A DNA stretch of 64,000 nt from Candidatus Gastranaerophilales bacterium (GCA_910587375.1 CAJULR010000035.1:62001-126000); one strand, 5' to 3'. Shown: positions 40,509 through 49,566, numbered from the stretch's first letter. Made by a program: numbers and translations. The notes: generated from the letters alone by a model not told the origin.

Positions 40509-41780
40509 CTATGTTCCAGATTTCCAAGAATTTAAGTATTCAAATTGTTCATCTGTTAAAGTGTCAATCTCAACGCCCATAGATTCAAGCTTAATTTTTG
40601 CAATTTGGACATCAACTTCATGCGGCAAAGTATAGAGTTTATTTTGAAGTTTGCCTTTGTTTTTAAGCACAAATTCAATACCAAGCGCCTGGTTTGCAAA
40701 ACTCATATCCATAACGCTTGCGGGGTGGCCTTCTGCGCCGACAAGGTTCACTAAACGGCCCTCTGCAAGAACATATAAAGTTTTTCCGTTGTCTAAAACC
40801 CACTCATCAAGGCTTGGACGGATATTTCTTGATTCAACAACATGCTTTCTTAAGCCATTAACGTTCACTTCAACATCAAAATGGCCTGCGTTTGAAACAA
40901 AGGCGCCATCTTTCATTGAAAGCAAATGTTCAACGTCAATAACGTTCTTATCGCCTGTAACAGTAAGGAAAATATCCCCTTCTTTTGCTGCTTCTTTAAT
41001 CGGCATAACCCTGAAACCGTCCATAACAGCTTCAAGTGCTTTTAGGTGATCAACTTCTGTTACAATAACGTTTGCGCCCATACCGCGTGCACGCATTGCA
41101 GCGCCTCTTCCGCACCAGCCGTATCCCGCAACAACAAAGGTTTTTCCTGAAATAAGGATATTTGTTGTTCTTATAATGCCGTCAAGTGCGCTTTGGCCTG
41201 TGCCATAGCGGTTATCATATAAATGTTTTGTAAGGCTTGAATTTACCCCAAGGGCCGGAAATTCAAGCGAGCCGTCTTTTTCCATAGCTTCAAGACGGAT
41301 AATCCCTGTTGTGGTTTCTTCTGTGGAGCCTATAATATTTGGAATTAAATCTCTTCTTGTTTTATGAACAGTTGCAACCAAATCACACCCATCATCAATA
41401 ATTAAATGCGGCTTGTGGTCTAATGCTGTCTGCACATGCTTTGCATAAGTTTCTTTGTCCTCTCCTGCAATTGCAAATACGGGAATTCCCCAATATTTAA
41501 CAAGGGCTGCCGCCACATCGTCCTGGGTTGATAATGGGTTTGAAGCCGCAAGAACAGCGTCTGCGCCGCCTTCTTTCATTGCAATACAAAGGGCCGCGGT
41601 TTCTTTTGTAACATGCACGCATGCCGTAAGCCTTAACCCTTCAAAAGGCCTTTCTTTTTTAAACCTTTCTGTTATATTCCTTAAAACAGGCATATCTTTT
41701 TGCGCCCACTCAATGTTTTTCTTTCCCTGTTCTGCTAAATTTATATCTTTAATTTCATAAGAAAGCACTGATGTTACCAT
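40509..41780 (-). CDS. ahcY: Adenosylhomocysteinase
   Basis: AhcY splits S-adenosylhomocysteine to adenosine and homocysteine, recycling methylation by-product. The NAD-binding signature 'VVAGYGWCGRGAAMRARGMG' lies near residue 205, preceded by 'YGTGQSALDGI' and followed by 'SNAGHFDVEVN'. The C-terminus has 'VGAEGHPASVMDMSFANQ'. The ATG at 41780 follows AGGAGG by 8-9 bases; the frame is open 13 codons more. 423 residues, normal for the type without the ~40-residue insert. Confidence 0.97.
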   Translation of the reverse strand: MVTSVLSYEIKDINLAEQGKKNIEWAQKDMPVLRNITERFKKERPFEGLRLTACVHVTKETAALCIAMKEGGADAVLAASNPLSTQDDVAAALVKYWGIPVFAIAGEDKETYAKHVQTALDHKPHLIIDDGCDLVATVHKTRRDLIPNIIGSTEETTTGIIRLEAMEKDGSLEFPALGVNSSLTKHLYDNRYGTGQSALDGIIRTTNILISGKTFVVAGYGWCGRGAAMRARGMGANVIVTEVDHLKALEAVMDGFRVMPIKEAAKEGDIFLTVTGDKNVIDVEHLLSMKDGAFVSNAGHFDVEVNVNGLRKHVVESRNIRPSLDEWVLDNGKTLYVLAEGRLVNLVGAEGHPASVMDMSFANQALGIEFVLKNKGKLQNKLYTLPHEVDVQIAKIKLESMGVEIDTLTDEQFEYLNSWKSGT

Positions 41781-41907
41781 AATTTTAAACCTCCTAAAGG
41801 TGCCTTTAATTTTCACCAAAATGTTACCACAAAAAATATTTTTATGCTAATATTGCTATGGTGAACTATTAAATGTATTGCGTACAATTTAAAAGGAGAT
41901 ATTATTT

Positions 41908-43566
41908 ATGTCAACTGTAGAATTTTTTACAAATTCAGAAGAGCTTAAAAAGCTTTATTCTGCTGCCCGTGCAACAATCACGGCACCTTTCTACGGAAAC
42001 AACGTAGAACATGTACAATCTGTTTCAGAAGCATACAAACTTGCTCTAAACAGCCCCGGCACTGTTGAATTAACAGGTATGCCCGTTTATCAACCCGAAA
42101 AAATCGGCCTTCCAAAAGGCGCTAACCAATTATTATTCAACGACGGTACAGTTGTTGGCCGTTGCGCTGCTGCAAGAAAAATCGTTGGTGAACCCGGATG
42201 TGACCTTGGCTATTTGCTTCCTATCATCCGTGAAGCAGTTTATGGCACACGTGACCGTTTAATGTACAAAACCGAAGTTGTAGTTGGTTTGGAAGAAGAC
42301 TTTATGGTTAAAGCTCATCTTTTAATCCCTGAAGGTTTTGAAAACGTTATGTATTCTTGGATGTTAAACTTCCAATACATCAACGAATATTATTCAAATA
42401 TGTATGCAAACTCAAGAAGCATTTCAGAAGGCGACTTGTTCATATTCTCAGACCCGGATTGGTCACACCCTGACTTCCCATACGGTTTAACATTCTTTGA
42501 CCCTGAACACAACTGTGCCGCAATTCTTGGTATGAGATATTTTGGCGAACACAAAAAAGGTACATTAACCCTTGCTTGGGGCGCTGCTGCAAGAAACGGC
42601 TATGCTTCATGCCACGGCGGTATGAAAAGATACAACCTTGGCGAAAACAAATCATTCCAAGTTGCCGTGTTTGGTCTTTCAGGCTCAGGTAAATCAACAA
42701 TTACCCACGCAAAACACAACAATAAATACGATATCACGGTTCTTCACGATGACGCATTTATCATCAACGTTCATGATAAATATACAATCGCTCTTGAACC
42801 TGCATACTTCGACAAAACTGCAGACTATCCGATGAACTGCGACGATAACAAATACATCTTAACCCAACAAAACGCAGGTGTTATCGCAGCAGCTGACGGT
42901 AAATTATACTCAATTACAGAAGATATCAGAAACGGTAACGGCCGTGCTGTTAAATCAAAACTTTGGTCACCAAACAGAGTTGATAGAATCAACGAACCGA
43001 TTAACGCTATTTTCTGGTTGATGAAGGATCCTACAATTCCTCCTGTATTAAAACTTTCAGGTGCTTCACTTGGTTCTGCTATGGGTGCAACCCTTGCTAC
43101 AAAACGTTCTTCAGCTGAAAGATTGGCTAAAGGCGTTGACCCGAACGCACTTGTTGTTGAACCTTATGCTAACCCATTCAGAGTTTATCCTTTGGAAATG
43201 GATTACACAAGATTTAAACAATTAATTCAAGACGGCGTTGATTGCTACATCTTGAACACAGGCGAATTTATGGGCACAAAAGTTCAACCTAAACACACTC
43301 TTGGCGTTATTGAAGCAATCGTTGAAGGAAGCGCTAAATTCCACAAATGGGAAGGCTTTACTGACATCGAAATTATGGATGTTGAAGGTTTTGACGCAAG
43401 CTTTGCTAACGCAGAATACAAAGAACAATTCGTTAAACGTATGCAAGACAGAATTGAATTTGTTAAATCAAGAGAAACTGAAAAAGCAGGTTTGGACAAA
43501 CTTCCGGCTGACGCTCTTGAAGCTCTTGAAAACGTTGTTAAACAAGCAAACGTTGCAAGAGTATAG
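41908..43566 (+). CDS. pckA: Phosphoenolpyruvate carboxykinase (ATP)
   Basis: This enzyme interconverts oxaloacetate plus ATP and phosphoenolpyruvate plus CO2 plus ADP. The kinase motif 'VFGLSGSGKSTITHAKH' lies at ~253-269 and the metal/PEP site 'HDDAFIINVHDK' follows; 'LSGASLGSAMGATLATKRSS' is also typical of the longer, divergent ATP form. 552 residues. In anaerobic fermenters it often works in the carboxylating direction. AAAGGAG lies before the ATG, and the codon choice looks strongly biased, so it is probably highly expressed. A strong terminator follows. Confidence 0.93.
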   Translation: MSTVEFFTNSEELKKLYSAARATITAPFYGNNVEHVQSVSEAYKLALNSPGTVELTGMPVYQPEKIGLPKGANQLLFNDGTVVGRCAAARKIVGEPGCDLGYLLPIIREAVYGTRDRLMYKTEVVVGLEEDFMVKAHLLIPEGFENVMYSWMLNFQYINEYYSNMYANSRSISEGDLFIFSDPDWSHPDFPYGLTFFDPEHNCAAILGMRYFGEHKKGTLTLAWGAAARNGYASCHGGMKRYNLGENKSFQVAVFGLSGSGKSTITHAKHNNKYDITVLHDDAFIINVHDKYTIALEPAYFDKTADYPMNCDDNKYILTQQNAGVIAAADGKLYSITEDIRNGNGRAVKSKLWSPNRVDRINEPINAIFWLMKDPTIPPVLKLSGASLGSAMGATLATKRSSAERLAKGVDPNALVVEPYANPFRVYPLEMDYTRFKQLIQDGVDCYILNTGEFMGTKVQPKHTLGVIEAIVEGSAKFHKWEGFTDIEIMDVEGFDASFANAEYKEQFVKRMQDRIEFVKSRETEKAGLDKLPADALEALENVVKQANVARV

Positions 43567-43592
43567 TTTTTAGTTGAAACTTAACAAATTTT

Positions 43593-43626
43593 ATAGTCCG
43601 TGGGTTTTTCTCACGGACTATTTTTT
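43593..43626 (+). terminator. Intrinsic terminator after pckA
   Basis: ATAGTCCGTG (43593-43602) pairs with CACGGACTAT (43612-43621) across a 9-base loop, then T to 43626. It lies 27 bases beyond the pckA stop. Confidence 0.95.
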
Positions 43627-43892
43627 ACCTGTTTTTGAACTTTTTTGGCCGGTTGATGTCTTTATCCATCTATTAATATATTTGCCCGTTTGGCGTGTTT
43701 TAAAGTATTATCAAATAGAAATCACCCCTTAGAGTGTCAGGGCTTACGGGTTTTGACAGATAAGGAAATTCAAATCGTCAAAGCGGGGCCGTGTTTTAAC
43801 GGTTTAAGGCCGGATTTTCGGCTATCGTTTGACAAAGTTTATGTTGCCAAACTAAATCACCTGCTTTTATTTTAGACACAGCAGCACATTGA
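43627..43892 (+). other. Intergenic stretch before tandem gene tails
   Basis: I see no supported gene here. A short frame (43690-43875) has no ribosome site and no recognisable protein. The base composition rises in GC from about 43740 onward, merging into the tail cassettes that follow, so this may be the decayed flank of the same element. Confidence 0.4.
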
Positions 43893-44121
43893 AAACCACA
43901 GCTCTGCGACAGGTATGAAGGTTACGGCGCCTTGCAGTGCAACTGGACAAGCAGCTGCCCGGGCTCCGCTAACGGTAACTGCCTCCCGAACTATGTATGG
44001 TCAGGCACGGTTAGCAGCGGCACTAGTTACTATAATCGTTATCTAAACAATGGTACATTCAACGATAACAATCTTACCTATACCTATTCTCTTGGTGTGC
44101 GCTGTGTCCTGGATTTGGAAA
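43893..44121 (+). pseudogene. Gene-tail cassette 1 (Cys-rich, ends RCVLDL)
   Basis: The frame reads from LCDRYEGYGALQCN through 'CPGSANGNCLPNYVWSGTV' to 'YSLGVRCVLDLE', with no start codon or N-terminal domain; an in-frame stop lies just upstream (43890). The pattern of paired Cys, 'VWSGT' and terminal 'RCVLDL' resembles the C-terminal domain of large surface or pilin-like proteins of this lineage, but I cannot name the family with certainty. By hand count the first 100 bases are about 60% G+C, well above the neighbourhood. A second copy follows 239 bases later in another frame. It looks like a 3' fragment or a silent donor cassette. Confidence 0.6.
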
Positions 44122-44137
44122 TACAAGCTACAGACTG

Positions 44138-44401
44138 CAGCTCTGTGACTACTATTCAGGTTACGGCGCCATACAGTGCAAGAGTTTGAGCGGCGGCTGC
44201 CCGGGCGCGAACAATAACAACTGCAACCCGAGGACGGTATGGTCAGGCACTAAGGGCAGTAACACTAGTTACTATATTTCAAGCTGGCTTGAGAGTGGTA
44301 CACTTAATATAGGCAGTACCGGAAATAATCCCACCAATGCCTTTTCTGTGCGCTGTGTCCTGGATTTGACAATCAATATAATGATAAAAGCGCCTCGGTA
44401 G
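44138..44401 (+). pseudogene. Gene-tail cassette 2 (Cys-rich, ends RCVLDL)
   Basis: The frame reads QLCDYYSGYGAIQCKSL, then 'GGCPGANNNNCNPRTVWSGT', and ends 'NAFSVRCVLDLT' plus ten more residues before the stop. It aligns with cassette 1 along its whole length, with variable middle residues between conserved blocks; 21 bases encoding the last block are identical (44097-44117 and 44348-44368). The two copies are out of frame with each other. A hairpin at 44385-44418 overlaps the end. No intact N-terminal part exists in the window. Confidence 0.6.
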
Positions 44402-44418
44402 TCCCCAAGACGCTTTTA
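44385..44418 (+). terminator. Hairpin after tail cassettes
   Basis: TAAAAGCG (44385-44392) pairs with CGCTTTTA (44411-44418) across an 18-base loop. No T run beyond the stem; it lies between the cassettes and the response-regulator gene that reads toward it. Confidence 0.45.
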
Positions 44419-44451
44419 GTGTTAAGCATTTCCTCTTTTAAAACTTTGATT

Positions 44452-45150
44452 CTATCCTTGCACGATACCTTCTTTTATAGCCTTCACCGCCGCCTGAACA
44501 CGATCATCCACACACAGCTTTTGCAAAATGCTGCAAACATGGGCTTTTGCCGTGTGCACAGAAACAATAAGCTCTTTTGCAATTTCCGTGTTGCTTTTGC
44601 CCTTCACAAGAAGCTTTAGAACTTCTGTCTCCCTGTCTGTCAAATGTCCTTTGGGGTCAATTGGTTCGTGTTCGTTTAAAAGTTTAACATTTTCAGGCTT
44701 CGGGAAAAGTTTTAAAGCAAGCTTTGCAACGTTCGGGTCAATCCAGCATGCCCCTTGTGCCACAGAGCGTATCACCTCAGAGAGCGCTGTCGGGTCAATG
44801 TCTTTTAAACAATATGCAATGGCGCCGGAACCAAGTGCTGCAAGCACTTCCTCTTCCCTTTCGTGAGATGTTAAAATTATAACTTTTACATCAGGGTGAA
44901 TTTCTTTTGCCTTCATTGTGGCCTCCAGGCCATTGATTCCCGGCAAGCCCAAATCCATTAAAATTACATCAGGTTTTTCTTTTTTGATAAATTCTAAGCC
45001 CGCTTCGCCTGATTCAGCTTCTCCAATTACATTTATATGCTCAAATTCATTCAAAGCATAGCGAAGCCCAACACGTGTGAGCTTGTAATCTTCCACAATG
45101 ATTACCTTTATCGGGTTTACTTTTGTTTGACTGTTCGTTTTTGTCGTCAT
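44452..45150 (-). CDS. NarL/FixJ-family response regulator
   Basis: This 232-residue regulator has a receiver domain with the phospho-acceptor Asp in 'DVILMDLGLPGINGLE' (~59-74) and a conserved Lys in 'EVLAALGSGAIAYCLKDI'. The C-terminal LuxR-type helix-turn-helix reads 'LTDRETEVLKLLVKGKSN', 'EIAKELIVSVHTAKAHV' (~170-205). No histidine kinase is in the window, so it is an orphan here. A receiver with a Ser/Thr- or other input cannot be judged. It may act on distant genes; the upstream 45151-45433 stretch holds no other gene. Confidence 0.92.
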   Translation of the reverse strand: MTTKTNSQTKVNPIKVIIVEDYKLTRVGLRYALNEFEHINVIGEAESGEAGLEFIKKEKPDVILMDLGLPGINGLEATMKAKEIHPDVKVIILTSHEREEEVLAALGSGAIAYCLKDIDPTALSEVIRSVAQGACWIDPNVAKLALKLFPKPENVKLLNEHEPIDPKGHLTDRETEVLKLLVKGKSNTEIAKELIVSVHTAKAHVCSILQKLCVDDRVQAAVKAIKEGIVQG

Positions 45151-45390
45151 ATTAAATACCTTTCAAGTGAACTTATTTATTGTTAAATCAATACTACAGG
45201 TTAAGTTTTGTTTCTGATATTACCCATTAGTGTAATCTTTGTAGTTGCCCGATAAGATAAGTATATTTTTTCAAATTTTAGTACATTTTTCAAGAAAAAT
45301 ACTACTTTGAGCCTAATTCAGCAGGAAATTTTAACAATAAATAAATAATTCAGCAATAATTCCATACTTCTAGTATAACATTTTATTTGA

Positions 45391-45422
45391 AAAAGGGGAG
45401 CCCCTTTTAAAAAAGAGCTCCC
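45391..45422 (-). terminator. Terminator after gap
   Basis: GGGAGC (45396-45401) pairs with GCTCCC (45417-45422); on the minus strand it is followed by a CTTTTTC run. An alternative smaller stem AAAAGGG/CCCTTTT sits at 45391-45408. It lies 12 bases beyond the gap stop. Confidence 0.7.
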
Positions 45423-45433
45423 TTAAGTTTAAA

Positions 45434-46441
45434 CTATAGCTTAGAAGCTACCATTAATGTAGTTTCAGCAAGTCTTGTTGAATAACCCATTTCGTTATCA
45501 TACCAAGAAACAACTTTCACCATGTTGTCGCCCATTGTCATTGTTAATGCAGCGTCAACTGTTGAAGATTGGCTTGAACCGATGAAGTCAGAAGATACAA
45601 GCGGTTCTTCAGAGTAGCAAAGTACTTTGCCATCTGCAGCAGCTTTAAGAGCAGCATTTACAGCTTCAACTGTAACAGGTTTTTCAGTTTCAAATACAAC
45701 GTCCACAACTGAAACGTCTGGTGTTGGAACTCTCATAGCAAAGCCGTTTAATTTTCCTTTTAATTCAGGAAGAACTAAAGCAACAGCCTTAGCAGCACCT
45801 GTAGTTGTAGGAACGATGTTCAAAGCGCCTGCACGAGCTCTTCTTGGGTCTTTGTGGCCTGCGTCTAAGATTCTTTGGTCACCTGTGTATGAGTGAACAG
45901 TTGTCATTAAGCCTTTAACAACGCCAAATTTTTCAGCAATAACTTTTGCAACAGGAGCTAAGCAGTTTGTTGTGCAAGATGCCATTGAAATAACGTTGTG
46001 TTGAGCAGGGTCATATTCATTTTCGTTAACGCCAAGAACGATTGTTTTGTCTTCGTTTTTAGCGGGAGCTGAAATGATAACTTTTTTAGCGCCTGCAGCG
46101 ATGTGAGCTTTTGCTTTTTCAGCGTCAGTGTAGAAACCTGTTGATTCAACAACAACTTCAACACCAAGTTCAGCCCAAGGAAGGTTTGCAGGGTCTTTTT
46201 CAGCATAGAATTTAATTTTCTTGCCGTTGATTACTAAACCGTCTTCAACAACTTCAACAGTGCCGCAGAATTTGCCCATAACTGAGTCATATTTGAAAAC
46301 ATGAGCAGCGTTTGCAGGTGTTAAACCGGGGTCATTGATTGCAACATAATCAATTTTATCGAAAATGCCTTCTCTGATGGCAGCACGTAATGTGTTTCTG
46401 CCGATTCTTCCAAAACCGTTAATCGCAACTTTCTTTGCCAT
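45434..46441 (-). CDS. gap: Glyceraldehyde-3-phosphate dehydrogenase, type I
   Basis: GapA oxidises glyceraldehyde 3-phosphate with NAD in glycolysis. The NAD fold starts 'KVAINGFGRIGRNTLRAAI', the catalytic Cys lies in 'ISMASCTTNCLAPVAKV' (~153), and 'HSYTGDQRILDAGHKDPRRA' and 'SWYDNEMGYSTRL' are family-typical. 335 residues, normal. GGAGAG lies before the ATG. Single-gene unit with its own terminator; no pgk follows. Confidence 0.98.
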   Translation of the reverse strand: MAKKVAINGFGRIGRNTLRAAIREGIFDKIDYVAINDPGLTPANAAHVFKYDSVMGKFCGTVEVVEDGLVINGKKIKFYAEKDPANLPWAELGVEVVVESTGFYTDAEKAKAHIAAGAKKVIISAPAKNEDKTIVLGVNENEYDPAQHNVISMASCTTNCLAPVAKVIAEKFGVVKGLMTTVHSYTGDQRILDAGHKDPRRARAGALNIVPTTTGAAKAVALVLPELKGKLNGFAMRVPTPDVSVVDVVFETEKPVTVEAVNAALKAAADGKVLCYSEEPLVSSDFIGSSQSSTVDAALTMTMGDNMVKVVSWYDNEMGYSTRLAETTLMVASKL

Positions 46442-46627
46442 ATTGGTTCTCTCCTTCTATATAAAACTAACAGGTCATTTATATTACAAAAACACAAAAT
46501 TTTCAAGCAAATACGTTTAAAACTTTCTTGTTTCATTCTGTTGTTGTATTATTTTATAAGCAAGTAACAAATTTTTATCTTTTGACGTTTTAAAATGAAA
46601 ACAAAATGTTAAAAAGGAGAGAAACTA

Positions 46628-47098
46628 ATGAAAATTAACCCTATATCTTTAAACTCATTCAAAGCAAAACTTGTAAGAGACCCAAAACCGGGAGATAATA
46701 CAAAAAGTTCTTCAAAAGAAGAAATGGTTCAATCTTATAATAAAGCAATTCAAACAATTCAAAAACAAAAAGCCGTTGCAATTGAATTTGACACTTTTAT
46801 GCGCACGCCTGAAGTTAAAGAAATTGTAGAAAATCTGCCAAAAGAAGATAGGCTCATAATGGATACAAAATATTATGCAGAAGTAACAGGCTATGGAGAA
46901 CTTGCAAGAAGCACAATGGGGTTAACCTACGAAAGCGACGACCCTTTTGTAAACGCTGCTTTTGAACAACTTTCAAGCGAAGAAAGAGCTGAAGTTTCAG
47001 GCCTTGTTGACGTTCAAAACCCGGACGGCTCTTTAAACAAAAAAGGCATTACAGACTATTTAAAAAGACTTAAAGATTTTATGGACAATCAAGTATAA
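46628..47098 (+). CDS. Unknown lineage-type protein
   Basis: This 156-residue protein starts 'MKINPISLNSFKAKLVRDP', an example of the short N-terminal motif (hydrophobic-N-S/x-F-K/x-G/A) seen in several proteins here. The rest is acidic and helical ('AIQTIQKQKAVAIEFDTFM', 'EQLSSEERAEVSGLVDV', 'DYLKRLKDFMDNQ'). No family recognised, no signal peptide, no membrane helix. AAAGGAG lies before the ATG. It lies upstream of the LOG gene on the same strand. Confidence 0.78.
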   Translation: MKINPISLNSFKAKLVRDPKPGDNTKSSSKEEMVQSYNKAIQTIQKQKAVAIEFDTFMRTPEVKEIVENLPKEDRLIMDTKYYAEVTGYGELARSTMGLTYESDDPFVNAAFEQLSSEERAEVSGLVDVQNPDGSLNKKGITDYLKRLKDFMDNQV

Positions 47099-47195
47099 AT
47101 ATCCAAAAACTCAAAGTCTTCATCCTGCAATAAAAAGATGACAACAAAAACAGTTCTATTGTATAATTAATTTCACTTTTAAAGGAGAACATTCA

Positions 47196-47783
47196 ATGAT
47201 TAAAAATGTTTGTGTTTTTGCTTCATCCTGCAATTTTTTGGATGAAATATATTATAAAGAAGCCGAAGCCCTTGGACAAATGATGGCAAATGCCGGATAT
47301 AATATGGTTTATGGCGGAAGCTCCCTGGGGCTTATGTGGGCATGCGCCAAAGAAGTGAAAACAGGCGGCGGAAAAATTATAGGTATCATGCCTGAAAAAT
47401 TAAAAGAAATGGCCGAAAATTCAGACTCTTGCGATGAATTTTACGTAACAGCCGGTATGAGAGAAAGAAAAGCCAAGATGGATGAGATGAGCGACGCTGT
47501 TGTTGCCATTCCGGGCGGCTTTGGAACGCTTGAAGAAATTAGCGAGATGATTGTTCAAAAACAGCTTGGCTATAACAAAAAAGCAATTGTTTTATTGAAC
47601 ACAAACGGGTTTTATAACGGCCTTATTGCCTTTTTTGACAACATTTTAGAGCAAAAATTTGCAAACGAAAAAGCAAGAGAATTATACTACGTTGCAAATT
47701 CGCCAAAAGAGGTTATAGATTACCTTAAAAACTATAAAGAGCGCGACCTTGCCGTTACGAAAGAAGAAATCTATTCAAGATAG
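47196..47783 (+). CDS. LOG-family nucleotide phosphoribohydrolase
   Basis: This 195-residue Rossmann protein is of the LOG/YvdD type, which releases bases from nucleoside 5'-monophosphates; plant homologues activate cytokinins, bacterial ones also act on AMP or pyrimidine nucleotides. The signature 'PGGFGTLEEISEMI' is at ~107-120, with 'YGGSSLGLMWACA' and 'GGGKIIGIMPEKL' before it and 'MRERKAKMDEMSDAVVAIPG' leading in. AAAGGAG lies before the ATG. No partner pathway is nearby. Confidence 0.9.
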   Translation: MIKNVCVFASSCNFLDEIYYKEAEALGQMMANAGYNMVYGGSSLGLMWACAKEVKTGGGKIIGIMPEKLKEMAENSDSCDEFYVTAGMRERKAKMDEMSDAVVAIPGGFGTLEEISEMIVQKQLGYNKKAIVLLNTNGFYNGLIAFFDNILEQKFANEKARELYYVANSPKEVIDYLKNYKERDLAVTKEEIYSR

Positions 47784-47856
47784 GGGCCCATAAAAACTGT
47801 TGCAGCAGAAATTTATTCAAAGCGCAAAAATTATTTTTCACAGGGTTTAAAGCCGT

Positions 47857-49206
47857 ATGATGATTAATAGTATAAACTCTTTTAACAACTTTGCTTATAA
47901 AAAGCAAGGTCCTAAAAACCCGAAAGAAAATAATGTTAATTTTACCGGGCCAAACTTTACCGGGCTCAAATCAAGATATAAAAAACAGATATACGTTTCA
48001 AACAGCCATCTTCAAGCTCTCACGGGCGTATACCCAAGAGCAAACGGCCGCGTGGGAGAACTTCCCATAGAAATGATAAAGATTCTTAAAACAAACTACC
48101 CGAACAATTTAACCGAAAAAATTGAAGAAACAAAAGACGCATTTGCAGCCTGCGCAAACGTTTTAAGCAATGCAGACGACAGAAAAGCAAAAATCGACCC
48201 GGAAAAACTGCTTCGGCATTATTTAGACTTGAAAATTGAAGGAAAACACGAAGAAGCAAAGAAAATGCTTGTTGCTGTGGGCACAAATGAAATTATTCAA
48301 AGCGAATACATGGATTCCGTTCAAAAAGAAGCTGCGGACGTTTTAACAAAAAGAATGCGAGCTTTAAAAATCTTGCCAAAAGATTACAGTGCAAAAATTA
48401 CATACGCAGGCTACGGCAGATTCAAAGAGGGCTATTGTCTTGATTTTGTTAATAAAGACGGAGATTCACTTTTTGGAAAATTTGTAATAAAAATGTATAA
48501 AGACCCAAAAAGAACCCAAAGGGCACACCAACAATTTTTAAGCAAATTGTCAGAATTCATTGGAAGCAAAGACTATGAAAAAATGCACGTTGAATATATG
48601 CGCAAATGCCCTGAACTTAGCCTTTTCAATGAAATTTCAATGGCGCATACTTATTTAAAACAAAATCTTTCCGTTCCTGAAGAACACAGAGAAATTTTAA
48701 AAGACCGTGACGGCATGCACCCGGACGCAAACGCGGCAATATTTCTTGAAGGGGCAGTAGGTGGGGATATATACAACACAAACCTTATTAAAATGTACTT
48801 TTTCGATTTTGAAAATAACTTTTCTTTGGCCCGTTTTTCTGACGAAACCCTTCCAAAGCCAACTGTAGAAGTAGACCTTGAAAAATTTGGCTTGATGGAT
48901 GATGACCCGGCCGAATATAACATTTTATGCGGGAGATTAATAGATTATGGTTCAATTATCCCAATAAGCCCGGACAACCCGATAAACATCAAAACAAACA
49001 GGGATTTAAGACTTTTAACGACAAACAAAACTGCCCGCACAACTTACGGAAACATTAGGCGAATAGCACAAAAACATTCTGTTGAACAAGCTGAAAGAAC
49101 CCACAGTGAATTAACACAAAAAGCACTTAACAATTCCGTTCCACATAGCAAAGACGTACTTCTTGGTTTAGAACTTGCAAAAAAATATGTTCTTGAAGAG
49201 GAATAG
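47857..49206 (+). CDS. Unknown lineage-type protein with double NFTG motif
   Basis: This 449-residue protein begins with 'MINSINSFNNFAYKK' and then 'NNVNFTGPNFTGLKSRYKK', an unusually clear double copy of the N-terminal motif shared by other proteins of this window. The body is soluble, mixed helix/strand, with 'FKEGYCLDFVNKDGDSLFGK' and 'FVIKMYKDPKRTQRAHQ', vaguely reminiscent of a kinase-like or effector fold. No family is recognised with confidence. It has no Sec signal. No strong ribosome site is visible before the two ATG at 47857-47862. It could be an effector-like or surface protein. Confidence 0.72.
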   Translation: MMINSINSFNNFAYKKQGPKNPKENNVNFTGPNFTGLKSRYKKQIYVSNSHLQALTGVYPRANGRVGELPIEMIKILKTNYPNNLTEKIEETKDAFAACANVLSNADDRKAKIDPEKLLRHYLDLKIEGKHEEAKKMLVAVGTNEIIQSEYMDSVQKEAADVLTKRMRALKILPKDYSAKITYAGYGRFKEGYCLDFVNKDGDSLFGKFVIKMYKDPKRTQRAHQQFLSKLSEFIGSKDYEKMHVEYMRKCPELSLFNEISMAHTYLKQNLSVPEEHREILKDRDGMHPDANAAIFLEGAVGGDIYNTNLIKMYFFDFENNFSLARFSDETLPKPTVEVDLEKFGLMDDDPAEYNILCGRLIDYGSIIPISPDNPINIKTNRDLRLLTTNKTARTTYGNIRRIAQKHSVEQAERTHSELTQKALNNSVPHSKDVLLGLELAKKYVLEEE

Positions 49207-49300
49207 ACGCAAAGTGTAAAACCGTCAAGCTCATATTTTTGACGCTTCTTATTATTTCTTCCTGATTTACAAAATCTAAGCTGCCCTTATAAATTAGTGG

Positions 49301-49316
49301 AGCGGGGGACGGGGCT
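49301..49316. repeat. Copy of tRNA-Gly 3' end
   Basis: Sixteen bases (AGCGGGGGACGGGGCT) match the 3' end of the tRNA-Gly gene at 49475-49490. Just left of it, TGG (complement CCA) extends the match to a complete tRNA 3' tail that the tRNA gene itself does not encode. The following ~110 bases (to 49435) are unusually GC-rich and gene-free; they may be the residue of a second tRNA or of an element inserted at the tRNA. The stretch from 49207 to 49300 shows nothing recognisable. Confidence 0.45.
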
Positions 49317-49474
49317 TATCTTGGATTATTGCGGACTCGGCCTTTTCAACAAAGCCCTCGCAATGGGCGTTCGGCTATGCCTGCCACGCCCCGCAAAATC
49401 CGCCGAACCCTTTAAACTGCGGGTTCTCGCCTCCATCCCTATGTTTAATTTATTTTAATAATGTCTTAAAACAT

Positions 49475-49546
49475 AGCGGGGGACGGGGCTCGAACCCGCG
49501 GCGTCAACCTTGGGAAGGTTGCATTCTACCACTGAATTACCCCCGC
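49475..49546 (-). tRNA. tRNA-Gly (CCC anticodon)
   Basis: The minus strand gives acceptor GCGGGGG (49546-49540) paired with CCCCCGC (49482-49476), discriminator T. The anticodon arm CAACC-TTCCCAA-GGTTG shows anticodon CCC. D-arm (TAATTCAGTGGTAGAA) and T-arm (GCGGGTTCGAGCCCC) are complete. The CCA tail is not encoded. 72 bases. Confidence 0.95.
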
Positions 49547-49566
49547 AAAAAGGGTATATAAACTAC

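Noticed and set aside
43690..43875. 61-residue open frame upstream of the tail cassettes
   Set aside because: No start signal, no similarity to the cassettes or to any family I know; likely chance.
43893..44401. Reading the tandem tails as a CRISPR or classical tandem-repeat array
   Set aside because: Only two diverged copies of ~240 bases, each coding; no short identical repeats with spacers.
49301..49490. 16-bp tRNA 3' repeat as attL/attR of an integrated element
   Set aside because: Only ~170 bases lie between the copies and no integrase is present; at most a remnant.
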